Part shown: positions 33,196 through 41,186 of the stretch, piece by piece | Layout of the letters: every line of letters begins with the position of its first letter | Numbering within the stretch: position 1 is the first letter of the stretch | DNA from: UBA9676 sp036005525 | GTDB taxonomy: Bacteria > Actinomycetota > Actinomycetes > Streptosporangiales > Streptosporangiaceae | DNA: 64,000 nt | Assembly (NCBI GenBank): GCA_036005525.1 | Contig: DASYQM010000450.1 | Location: forward strand, 1 to 64,000 | Direction: 5' to 3' | Program-made: the position numbers and the translations under genes | Notes under the pieces: model-generated | Databases searched by the model: none | What the model saw: only the letters and a program-made list of their open reading frames with translations | Told to the model about the DNA's origin: nothing

Positions 33196-34839
33196 TTACC
33201 CGCGTACGTAGGTGCCTGGGGCGGGCCCGAGCGTCGGATACTTCCGGCTGCCGAGCGCCCTGGGCGCCGCCTTCTCTGTCCCGGAACGCGCGGTCAGCCA
33301 CTGGATCCACTGCGGCCACCAGGATCCGTGGTGGACGGCCGCCGCCGCGAGCCACTGGTCCGGGTCGTCGGCGGCCGGTGGGCCCTCCCAGTAGTCATAG
33401 CGGGTGCTCGTGGCCGGGTTGACGAACGACTGGATGTGCCCCGACTTGACGACGGCCATCTGTTTGTCGCCGCCCAGCACCTGGGTCGAGGTGTAGGCGG
33501 CCCGCCACGGCGTGATGTGGTCGGTGTATCCGGCGACGTGGAAGCTGTCGCAGTCCACCTTCGCGAGGTCGATGGGCGTGCCGAGCACGGTGACGGGCCG
33601 GCGGCCCGCCATCGCGTCCACGAGCAGCTCGGTGCTTTCCAGCGCGAACTTCGCGGTGATCGCGGTGGCATCGTCGTTCCAGGCGAGCACGTCGAACGAG
33701 GGAGGGTCCTGGCCGAGCAGCCACCCGCTGACCAGGTAGTTGAACACGAGGTCGTTCGGGCGCAGCCAGGTGAAGCCGGTGCGCACGCTGCGCCCGGGGA
33801 TGACCTGGCCGCTGGCGGCGGCCCGCCGCAGGGCGTTCCGCGAGTTGGTGGTGTCCATCATGCCGATGATGTTGGGGCAGGAGTTAGTGAGCATCGTCAC
33901 GATGAACGTCGCCGAGCCGGCGGACCCGTCGCCCGTGGCGGCCAGGTGCCCGAGCGTGAGCGCAGTAGTGATCCCGCCGGCGCACAGGCCGAGCCAGTTG
34001 ACGGTGTCACTGCGGGTGATCTTCTTGACCACCTCGGCCGCCCGGGCCTGCGCCGCCAGGTAGTCGTCCAGCCCCCAGCCCCCATGCCCAAGCTCGGCCC
34101 GGGGATTCCGCCAAACGATCATGAACGCCTGGATGCCGCTGGCCACCGCGAACTCCACCAGGCTGCGCCCCGGCGCCAGGTCGAGGACATAGTGGCGGTT
34201 GAGTTCGGGCGGCACCATGAGCAGCGGCCGGCCGCGGACGGCCGCCGTCGCGGGCGTGTACTGCAGCAGTTCGAAGATCTCGTCGCGGTAGACGACGGCG
34301 CCCGGTGTGCACGCCAGCTTCTCGCCCACCGGGAAGGCCTCCCTGTTGACCATCTGGGGCATGCCCCCCCGGGCGAGGTCGCGCACCATGTTGCGCCCGC
34401 CGCGGAGGGCCGACATTCCGCCGGTCTCGAAGGCGCGCTTCAGCGCGGCCGGGTTGGTCAAGAAGAAATTGGTGGGCGAGGCCATGGCGGTGACCAGGTT
34501 GGCCAGGTAACGCGCGCGGGCCTGGCGGTCCCAGGGGCCGTCCACGGCGTCGGCCATCCGGCCCGTCCATTCCTCGAACAGCCGGTAACCACGGCCGAGC
34601 AGGCGGAAGAACAGGTTTTCCTGCCAGGTCACGTCCGCGAACCGGCGATCGCCCTCTTCGAACGTGACGCCGGAGCGGCCCAGCGGGATCTTCACCAGCT
34701 CACCGGCCAGCCAGGGCATCTGCTTCGCGCCCACGAATGGGTTCATCAGGTCGGCGGCCGATTCCAGCATCTCGATTGGGTCGAATGCCCGCCCGCCCGG
34801 GCCTTCGCCATCTGCCATGGATGCGTCCGGGTGTGCCAT
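33196..34839 (-). CDS. phaC: Poly(3-hydroxyalkanoate) polymerase
   Basis: 547-aa class I-like PHA synthase that polymerises hydroxyacyl-CoA into storage polyester at granules. The catalytic triad is visible: C286 in the lipase-like box GLCAGG, D440 in GYTDHITPW and H468 in KSGHIQSF. The N-terminal PhaC_N region covers about 60-230. AGGAGGAGCT directly precedes ATG 34839. The downstream FabG-like SDR and hydroxyacid oxidase could supply or recycle hydroxyacyl precursors. Confidence 0.93.
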   Translation of the reverse strand: MAHPDASMADGEGPGGRAFDPIEMLESAADLMNPFVGAKQMPWLAGELVKIPLGRSGVTFEEGDRRFADVTWQENLFFRLLGRGYRLFEEWTGRMADAVDGPWDRQARARYLANLVTAMASPTNFFLTNPAALKRAFETGGMSALRGGRNMVRDLARGGMPQMVNREAFPVGEKLACTPGAVVYRDEIFELLQYTPATAAVRGRPLLMVPPELNRHYVLDLAPGRSLVEFAVASGIQAFMIVWRNPRAELGHGGWGLDDYLAAQARAAEVVKKITRSDTVNWLGLCAGGITTALTLGHLAATGDGSAGSATFIVTMLTNSCPNIIGMMDTTNSRNALRRAAASGQVIPGRSVRTGFTWLRPNDLVFNYLVSGWLLGQDPPSFDVLAWNDDATAITAKFALESTELLVDAMAGRRPVTVLGTPIDLAKVDCDSFHVAGYTDHITPWRAAYTSTQVLGGDKQMAVVKSGHIQSFVNPATSTRYDYWEGPPAADDPDQWLAAAAVHHGSWWPQWIQWLTARSGTEKAAPRALGSRKYPTLGPAPGTYVRG

Positions 34840-35044
34840 AGCTCCTCCTGGATGCCACGACCTGTCCCCATCAATCTGACCGGCTGGCCGAAGGGGGGTC
34901 AAGGGACGCCCCGCCGTGCGGGCGCGGGCCGTGGATCTCCCGCGCGCCGGGTCGCTGCCGCCCGTGCCGGGTGCCGGACGGGATTTTCACGGAAGCTGAC
35001 AGGCAGGTGCGAGCATAGGCTGGTGCGCAGCCACGTGAGCGAGC

Positions 35045-35602
35045 TTGCCCGCCCCCGGCGGGGACATTTTTGATCTCGGTACGGGATATCACGGCGACCT
35101 GTGGCTGGATCTGGATGGCCTGTTCCTGTTCCCGGACCGGCTCCGGCCCGACGTCGAGCGCCTTGCCGGCCGGCTCGGCCGGTATCAGCCCGCCGCGGTG
35201 TGCGGGCCCCTGTCCGGCGGGGCGTACCTGGCCCTGATGATCGCCGGCATCCTTGGCGTCGCGTTCCTGCCCGTCTACCCCGGCCCTGGCCCGTCCCAGC
35301 CGGGTGCCTACCGCCTCGCCCCGGCGCTGCGGGACCGGATCGACGGCTGGCGGGTCGCCGTCGTGGACGACGCCATCAACGCCGGCACGGCCGTGCGGGC
35401 CAGCTGCCAGGAACTCCGCGACGCCGGGGCGGTCCCGATAGCCGTCGCCGCGCTGCTGGCCATGGGCCGGGCCAGCACCGTGGTCACCGGTACGCTCGGT
35501 TTGCCCTTCCACGTCGGCGCGACCATGCCCAGCCAGGTGTGGCCGGCCGCAGGCTGCCCCCTGTGCCAGAACGGAACCCCGCTTGACCAGCCCGCTGCCT
35601 GA
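35045..35602 (+). CDS. Orotate-phosphoribosyltransferase-like protein, 5' end probably frameshifted
   Basis: 185-aa type I phosphoribosyltransferase. The 13-residue PRPP motif VAVVDDAINAGTA is at about 103-115, and the acceptor side CGPLSGGAYLALMIAG resembles PyrE. In this frame the only start is TTG 35045, without a good ribosome site. In the neighbouring frame GTG 35023 or 35035 begins MRSHVSELARPRRG, a natural opening. Removing one G from the GGGG at 35060-35063 joins it to DIFDLGTG. So either a TTG start or a one-base insertion. Confidence 0.75.
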   Translation: MPAPGGDIFDLGTGYHGDLWLDLDGLFLFPDRLRPDVERLAGRLGRYQPAAVCGPLSGGAYLALMIAGILGVAFLPVYPGPGPSQPGAYRLAPALRDRIDGWRVAVVDDAINAGTAVRASCQELRDAGAVPIAVAALLAMGRASTVVTGTLGLPFHVGATMPSQVWPAAGCPLCQNGTPLDQPAA

Positions 35603-35634
35603 ACAAGCCTGCCGCGCCGCACCCGGGCCGTGGG

Positions 35635-35754
35635 CGTGATCATGCGACCGGGGCCCGGAGCACACTAATGTCGTGATCACGACGACGGCCACCGGTTCCA
35701 GGAGCGTGATCATGACTTGGGTGCAGTCAGGACGACAATCACGTCACGATCATG
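35635..35754. promoter_or_regulatory. Four GATC-centred palindromes upstream of the DUF1989 gene
   Basis: CGTGATCATG at 35635-35644 and 35705-35714, the perfect 14-mer GTCGTGATCACGAC at 35670-35683, and CACGATCATG at 35745-35754. Centres are 37, 33 and 40 bp apart. This looks like a multi-site operator for an unidentified dimeric regulator. Confidence 0.55.
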
Positions 35755-35770
35755 AGCTGGCGGGGGAGTG

Positions 35771-36364
35771 ATGGATACGTTGCGGGTGCCGGGCGGTGAA
35801 GGGCGGGCCGTGCCGCTGGGCGAAGGCCAGTGCTTCCGCGTCATTGACGTCGCCGGGGGCCAGGTGGGGGACCTGTTCGCTTTCGCCGCCGCCGATCCCG
35901 GTGAGTTCGCGAGCGCATCGCACACCAGGGTGGCTATCAGGAAGCTGTTCCCCCGGCCAGGTGACCCGGTGCTCACCAACCGCCGCCGCCCGATCCTGTC
36001 CGTGGTCGAAGACACCTCGCCCGGGCGGCATGACATGCTGTACGCCGCATGCGACCCAGCCCGTTACGCATCGCTGGGCGCGGCGGCGTCACACCGTTCG
36101 TGCGCCGGGAACCTGGCTGAGGCGCTGCGCGGCAGGGGGCTGGAGATAACGGCCGTCCCGCAGCCGCTCAACATCTTCATGGATGTCCGGGCCGAGCCCG
36201 ACGGCACGCTCGTGTCCGCTCCGGCCTCATCGCGGCCCGGTGACTACATCGCGTTCTGCGCCACCCAGGACTGCCTAGTCGCGCTGTCGAGTTGCCCGAT
36301 GGACATCGTGCCCATCAGCTCGGGCGGCATCACCCCGCTCGAACTGCAGGTGTACGAGCTGTGA
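35771..36364 (+). CDS. DUF1989 (urea-carboxylase-associated) family protein
   Basis: 197-aa protein of the DUF1989 family that often accompanies urea amidolyase or guanidine/nitrogen catabolism genes: FRVIDVAGGQVGDLFAF, SHTRVAIRKLFPRPGDPVLTN area, and the C-terminal FCATQDCLVALSSCPMD block with conserved cysteines. ATG 35771 is preferred over GTG 35768, although the G-rich ribosome site is close to both. The gene is headed by the GATC palindrome cluster and followed by a decayed oxygenase. Confidence 0.87.
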   Translation: MDTLRVPGGEGRAVPLGEGQCFRVIDVAGGQVGDLFAFAAADPGEFASASHTRVAIRKLFPRPGDPVLTNRRRPILSVVEDTSPGRHDMLYAACDPARYASLGAAASHRSCAGNLAEALRGRGLEITAVPQPLNIFMDVRAEPDGTLVSAPASSRPGDYIAFCATQDCLVALSSCPMDIVPISSGGITPLELQVYEL

Positions 36365-36366
36365 GC

Positions 36367-37057
36367 ATGGGTGCCGCAGCGGCCAGCCCGATTCCCGTCA
36401 TCGATCTCGCACCGTCTCACGAGAGGGGTGTGGCGGGAATCGGGCGGTGGCCGCTCAGGTGGACGCCGCGTGCCGCGATTTCGGTTTCCTCCAGGTGACC
36501 GGGCACGGCGTTCCCGGGCCGGTGTGCGACGACCTGCTGAACACCTGGGCCGCGTTCTTCGATCTGCCGATGGGCGAAAAGCTGCGGTGGGTGGTGCCCG
36601 ACGCGAGCGCCAACCGGGGGTACAGCTCGCCGGGGAAGGAGGCGCTGGCCCACAGCCGGGAGAGCAGACCCCGCCGGACCTGATGGAGGCGTTCAACGTC
36701 GGCCGGCGTGAGCAGGATGACCCGTACTACGAAGGTCACGGCGCCTTCTACGCCCCGACGGTGTGGCCGGACCGGCCGCGCGGCCTGTTGTGGACCAACG
36801 ACCGGTGGACGTCAACGCTGCACCGGGTGCTCCCGCCCCCCGCCGCGGCCCAGGGCCCGGTGCGCCGGCGGTCGGTCGCCCGCTTCCTGGACTGCGAGCC
36901 CGACCAGGTCATCGAGTGCATTCCGTCCTGCTGCGGGCCCGGGAACCCGCCCAAGTACCAGCCGGTCCAGGCCGGTGAGTGGCTCATGGCCAAGATCTTG
37001 CACGGCCGGCAGGCACCTGGCGCAACACGAGACAGTGCGGGGCGCCAGGGCTCGTAG
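36367..37057 (+). pseudogene. Decayed 2-oxoglutarate/Fe(II) oxygenase (isopenicillin N synthase-like)
   Basis: Three reading frames together spell a 2OG-Fe(II) oxygenase. Frame 1 gives IPVIDLAPSH from ATG 36367. Frame 2 gives VAAQVDAACRDFGFLQVTGHGVP from about 36447. Frame 3 gives TPPDLMEAFNVGRREQDDPYY from about 36670 and ends at 37057. Between WPDRPRG and WTNDRWTSTLHRV about 150 residues are missing, including the iron-binding HxD pair; only the third His remains. Two frameshifts plus an internal deletion make this a clear pseudogene. Confidence 0.88.
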
Positions 37058-37156
37058 TATTCGGCACGGACGCGGATCGCTGCGGGGTCGGCGCTGGGGT
37101 GCCGTCCCGGGGAAACCGGGGCGGGAGCGCTGGCATCGAGGAAGGCAGGCAGGGCG

Positions 37157-38635
37157 ATGGCGGCGGAACTGACACGGCTGCGGATGCTGATCGGCGGCAA
37201 GGCGGCGGATGCCGTCTCCGGCCGGACGTTCGAGTCGCAAAACCCCTACACCCGCCGGAGCTGGGCCGTGGTGCCCGACGGCGGCCCCGAGGACGTCGAT
37301 GCCGCCGTGGCGGCCGCGCGATCGGCGCTGGATGGTGACTGGGGACGGCTGACGGGGTTCGCCCGGGCGGCGCTGCTCCGGCGCCTGGGGGATCTCATCT
37401 CAGATCATGCGCAGGAGCTTGCGCGCCTGGAAGTCAACGACTCCGGCAAGCTCTACCGCGAGATGATCGGCCAGATGAACGGGCTCGGGAGCTGGTACCA
37501 CTACTACGCCGGGCTGGCCGACAAGCTCGAGGGGCGGCAGATCCCGGCGCCCAACCCGAACTATCTCGTCTACACCCGGCGTGAGCCGGTGGGTGTCGTG
37601 GCGGCGATCACGCCGTGGAACTCGCCCCTGCTGCTGATGACCTGGAAGGTCGCACCCGCGCTGGCCGCGGGCTGCACCGTGGTGGTGAAGCCGTCGGAGC
37701 ACTCCCCGGTCTCCACCCTCGGCTTTGCCCAGCTGTTCGAGCAGGCCGGGTTCCCGCCCGGGGTGTTCAACGCCGTCACGGGGCTCTCGCGCGAGGTTGG
37801 CGCCGCGCTGGCCGGCCATCCCGGCGTCGACAAGATCGCCTTCACAGGCTCGACGGCGACCGGCCGTGCGGTCGCGCACGCCGCGGCGGAGAACCTCAAC
37901 AAGGTGACCCTGGAGCTGGGCGGCAAGTCCCCCCAGATCGTGTTCCCGGATGCCGACCTGCGGGCCGCGGCGAACGGGCTGGTGGCCGGCGTTTTCGCGG
38001 CGACCGGGCAGACGTGCATGGCCGGCTCGCGGCTCATCGTCCACGAGACCGTGCATGATGAGGTCGTCCGGCTGGTCGCCGAGCGGGCCGCGGCGATCAA
38101 GCTCGGCGACCCCAACGACCCGGAGACCGAGATGGGTCCGGTCGCCAACGGGCCGCAGTACGAAAAGGTGCTCGGGTACCTCAAGGCCGCCGAGGACGAG
38201 GGCGCGACGGTGGCCTACGGCGGGGCGGCCGACGCCGGGCTTGGCGGCTTCTTCGTCAAGCCCACCGTGCTGACGGGGGTGGGCCCGCAGTCCACCGTGG
38301 TCCGGGAGGAGATCTTCGGCCCAGTGCTGTCGGCCTACACGTTCACCGGCGAGGACGAGGCGCTGAAGCTGGCCAACGACACTCCCTATGGGCTGGCCGG
38401 TGCCGTGTGGACCAAGGACATTCACCGGGGCCACCGGGTAGCGGCCAAGCTCCGGGCCGGCACGGTGTGGATCAACGCCTACCGGGTCGTCGCCCCGAGC
38501 GTGCCGTTCGGCGGCTATGGCGCTTCGGGGCTCGGCCGGGAAAACGGCATCACCGGGATCGACGAATACCTCGAGAGCAAATCGGTGTGGGTGGAACTGA
38601 GCGGCGACACGCGCGATCCCTTCACGTTGGGCTAG
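37157..38635 (+). CDS. NAD(P)-dependent aldehyde dehydrogenase
   Basis: 492-aa ALDH superfamily enzyme of usual length. The NAD loop FTGSTATG is at 229-236, the general base E253 in LELGGKSP, and the nucleophile C287 in GQTCMAGS. The closing PFGGYGASGLGRENG block is intact. Its neighbours (DUF1989, PLP decarboxylase) suggest oxidation of amine- or amino-acid-derived aldehydes. ATG 37157 follows AAGGCAGG. Confidence 0.93.
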   Translation: MAAELTRLRMLIGGKAADAVSGRTFESQNPYTRRSWAVVPDGGPEDVDAAVAAARSALDGDWGRLTGFARAALLRRLGDLISDHAQELARLEVNDSGKLYREMIGQMNGLGSWYHYYAGLADKLEGRQIPAPNPNYLVYTRREPVGVVAAITPWNSPLLLMTWKVAPALAAGCTVVVKPSEHSPVSTLGFAQLFEQAGFPPGVFNAVTGLSREVGAALAGHPGVDKIAFTGSTATGRAVAHAAAENLNKVTLELGGKSPQIVFPDADLRAAANGLVAGVFAATGQTCMAGSRLIVHETVHDEVVRLVAERAAAIKLGDPNDPETEMGPVANGPQYEKVLGYLKAAEDEGATVAYGGAADAGLGGFFVKPTVLTGVGPQSTVVREEIFGPVLSAYTFTGEDEALKLANDTPYGLAGAVWTKDIHRGHRVAAKLRAGTVWINAYRVVAPSVPFGGYGASGLGRENGITGIDEYLESKSVWVELSGDTRDPFTLG

Positions 38636-38667
38636 GTCCGCGCTTGCCGCACCGAACTCCTGCGTTT

Positions 38668-38673
38668 TAGGTT
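38668..38673 (+). promoter_or_regulatory. -10 element (TAGGTT) with TTGCCG -35, leaderless gene 38680
   Basis: TAGGTT, 6 nt, ATG 38680. TTGCCG at 38644-38649 lies 18 bp upstream and could serve as -35. Confidence 0.6.
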
Positions 38674-38679
38674 GCGCGC

Positions 38680-40041
38680 ATGCATAGTGTGGACCCGACG
38701 ACCGAGCAGATGATCCGCTCGGTGCTGGCTTATGCGGAGAACCGGCTGCGGCTGGACCCAGTCCCGCTGGATGAGAGCTCACGGGACCCCGCCGAACTCG
38801 ACGCCGCGCTCAAAGGGCTGCTCGGTGACGAGCCGCACAACTCCGATCAGGTGCTGGGCGTCTACACCTCGGTCATGGCACCGGCGGTGATCTCCGCCGA
38901 CAGCCCGCGGTACCTCGGCTTCATCCCGGCAGCCCCGACGAAGGCCGCGCTGCTGTTCGACATGCTCATCTCGTGCGCCTCGATCCAGGGGATCTCATGG
39001 CTGGAGGCCGCGGGCGCGATCCACGCGGAGAATCTGGTGCTGCGCCTCATTGCCGCTCGGGCAGGCCTGCCCGGCTCGGCGGGCGGGTGCTTTGTCTCCG
39101 GGGGGTCCGCGGGAAACCTGTCAGCCCTGGTGGTCGCCCGGGAGGTCGCCAAGCGCAAGGCCGGCGATGCTGGCCGGGGCCGCCGGTTCCGGGTCGCGGT
39201 GAGCACCGATGCCCACTCCTCCATCGTCAACACCATGCGGATCCTGGAGATGGATCCGCTGACCGTCGCCACCGATGATCACCGCCTCACCGGCGCGGCG
39301 CTGCGTGCGGCGATCGAGGCCGATGGCGACCCGTCATCGCTGGCCGCCGTGGTCGCCACGGCCGGCACGACCAACGCGGGGATCATTGACGACCTGGCCG
39401 GCGCGGCGGCCGTGGCTCGTGAGCACGGCCTGTGGCTCCACGTCGACGGCGCCTATGGCGGCGCGGGCCTGTTCGCGCCGAGCGTCCGGGCGGCCTACGA
39501 CGGCATCGAGCACGCCGACTCGTTCGTCGTCGACCCGCACAAGTGGCTGTTCGCGCCGTTCGACTGCGCCGCTCTTCTTTACCGCGATCCGGCACTTGCC
39601 CGCTCGGTGCACAAGCAGGACGCTTCCTATCTTGACGTGATCCACGACCGGCCCGGCGAATGGAACCCGACCGACTACGCCTATCACCTCACCCGGCGGG
39701 CGCGCGGCCTGCCGCTGTGGTTCTCCCTGTCGGTGTACGGGGTCCGTGCCTACAGCGAGGCGATCGAGGCGGCGATCAGGCTGGCGAAGCAGACCGCCGC
39801 CGAGATCGCCACGCGCGATTACCTGGAGCTGATCCGCGAGCCCGATCTGGGCGTGGTGCTGTTCCGTCGCCGCGGCTGGGCCCCGGAGCAGTACAAGCGG
39901 TGGGCCGACCAGCTTCTCCACGACCAGGTGGCGTTCATCCCGCCATCGGCATGGGAGGGCGAGACCGTCGCACGGTTCGCCTTCCTGCACCCGCATACCT
40001 CAATGGACCTGGTACGGCAGATCCTCGACCGGATGGAGTGA
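38680..40041 (+). CDS. PLP-dependent group II amino-acid decarboxylase
   Basis: 453-aa decarboxylase of the aromatic/diaminobutyrate/glutamate group II family. Cofactor residues: H179 stacking on PLP in STDAHSSI, D256 in HVDGAYG and Schiff-base K288 in VDPHKW. The amine product would feed an oxidase and the adjacent aldehyde dehydrogenase. Leaderless ATG. Substrate (aromatic amino acid, Glu or diaminobutyrate) cannot be told from sequence alone. Confidence 0.92.
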   Translation: MHSVDPTTEQMIRSVLAYAENRLRLDPVPLDESSRDPAELDAALKGLLGDEPHNSDQVLGVYTSVMAPAVISADSPRYLGFIPAAPTKAALLFDMLISCASIQGISWLEAAGAIHAENLVLRLIAARAGLPGSAGGCFVSGGSAGNLSALVVAREVAKRKAGDAGRGRRFRVAVSTDAHSSIVNTMRILEMDPLTVATDDHRLTGAALRAAIEADGDPSSLAAVVATAGTTNAGIIDDLAGAAAVAREHGLWLHVDGAYGGAGLFAPSVRAAYDGIEHADSFVVDPHKWLFAPFDCAALLYRDPALARSVHKQDASYLDVIHDRPGEWNPTDYAYHLTRRARGLPLWFSLSVYGVRAYSEAIEAAIRLAKQTAAEIATRDYLELIREPDLGVVLFRRRGWAPEQYKRWADQLLHDQVAFIPPSAWEGETVARFAFLHPHTSMDLVRQILDRME

Positions 40042-40045
40042 CCCG

Positions 40046-40495
40046 TCAGGGTGGTGGGGGGCGGCGATATAACTTGCGGTGGGCGGGGGACACCTGCCGC
40101 CCCAGGGCGACCAGGGACTCGGCGATATCGCGCCGCATCTTGGGGGCGAACAGCCGCAGCAGGGGCCCGAATCCGCCCTGAACCCCGACCCTCTTGACCA
40201 CCCGGACGCGCCCCCCAGCGAGCGGCTCGATCTCGTGGTCGAAGATGACCTTTCCCAGGGGCATGGGGCATTCGGTCACCCAGCCCCGGCCGGGATTCAC
40301 CTCGGTGATGATGAAGGACCCGCCCAGGTTGCCGCGCTGCTTGGCCCAGCCGGAGACACCCGGCTCGAACGGGCCGTCGAGCCGCGACATCTCTTTGCTG
40401 ACATCCCACTCAGGCCAGCGGGCCACGTCGGTCCACACGTTCCAGACCGCTTCTGGCTCGGCCTCGAACGTTGCCTCGCATTCGAATACGAACAT
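40046..40495 (-). CDS. SRPBCC (START/polyketide-cyclase-like) family protein
   Basis: 149-aa helix-grip protein: FECEATFEAEPEAVWNVWTDVARWPEWD opening and C-terminal helix with LLRLFAPKMRRDIAESLVALG. It probably binds a hydrophobic ligand. ATG 40495 has AAGGG 6-7 nt upstream. Convergent with the decarboxylase, only 4 nt apart. Confidence 0.88.
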   Translation of the reverse strand: MFVFECEATFEAEPEAVWNVWTDVARWPEWDVSKEMSRLDGPFEPGVSGWAKQRGNLGGSFIITEVNPGRGWVTECPMPLGKVIFDHEIEPLAGGRVRVVKRVGVQGGFGPLLRLFAPKMRRDIAESLVALGRQVSPAHRKLYRRPPPP

Positions 40496-41186
40496 GTCTG
40501 CCCTTGGTGAAGCCCGGCAAATGTCGGAACTAGCCGGCTTATGCCCCGAAAGCACCTGTTCGCATCCTGACCAAATGCGGTGCGCAGCGCAACCCGCCGG
40601 CCCCTGGTGTGTCCTGCCCGCCACGGGGACTCAGCGCACCTGGCCAGGTCCGCGCTCGCATCTCGCGGCACAGCCCCGTGAGCACAGTCCCTGGGGACGA
40701 GCGCTTGCTCGAAGGTGCGCAAGGGATCTGGGTTACCGGGGCACAGCGATGCCCGGCATGGTGCTCCGGCCGCCGTTGCCCGCGCCGTCGCGGCGAGATC
40801 ACGTACAGCTGAAGCCAGCCAAGCGTCCGCAAGCCCGCACGCCCCCCCGGCACGGTCGGCCCCGGCGGCCGGAGCCAACACCGTCAGCCGTCACCGAATC
40901 GACGCCATTCCTCTGCCGGTCCGGTGCTCAGCTGATGCCAGGACAGTAGGGGACAGCGAACGTTGCCGCATCGTCAGAACTATGTAGCTGGATATGTATT
41001 CGCTCGGCGGTCGGCGGCCAGCCCGGGAGCGCCCGGACAGGGCTGGGAGCCGGTCCCCGCACCCTCGCGCGCGCCGTCTGCGGGCCGTCCGCTGATGTGC
41101 TCATTCTTCTTTGGTGAGCTCGCCCGGGGCTATCGTTGGGATGACCAAGGATGCCGCGCGCCGGAATCAGCTAAGGGGAACGAGAG
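40496..41186. other. Gene-free stretch
   Basis: About 690 bp without a convincing gene on either strand: codon use of all frames is irregular and no motif or RNA fold is recognised. One AT-rich spot (about 40979-41003, around TATGTAGCTGGATATG) may hold a promoter. It may be eroded coding sequence. Confidence 0.4.

Noticed and set aside
40496..41186. RNA gene or riboswitch in the 690-bp gap before the LuxR regulator
   Set aside because: No tRNA-like clover leaf, conserved aptamer core or terminator hairpin was recognised.
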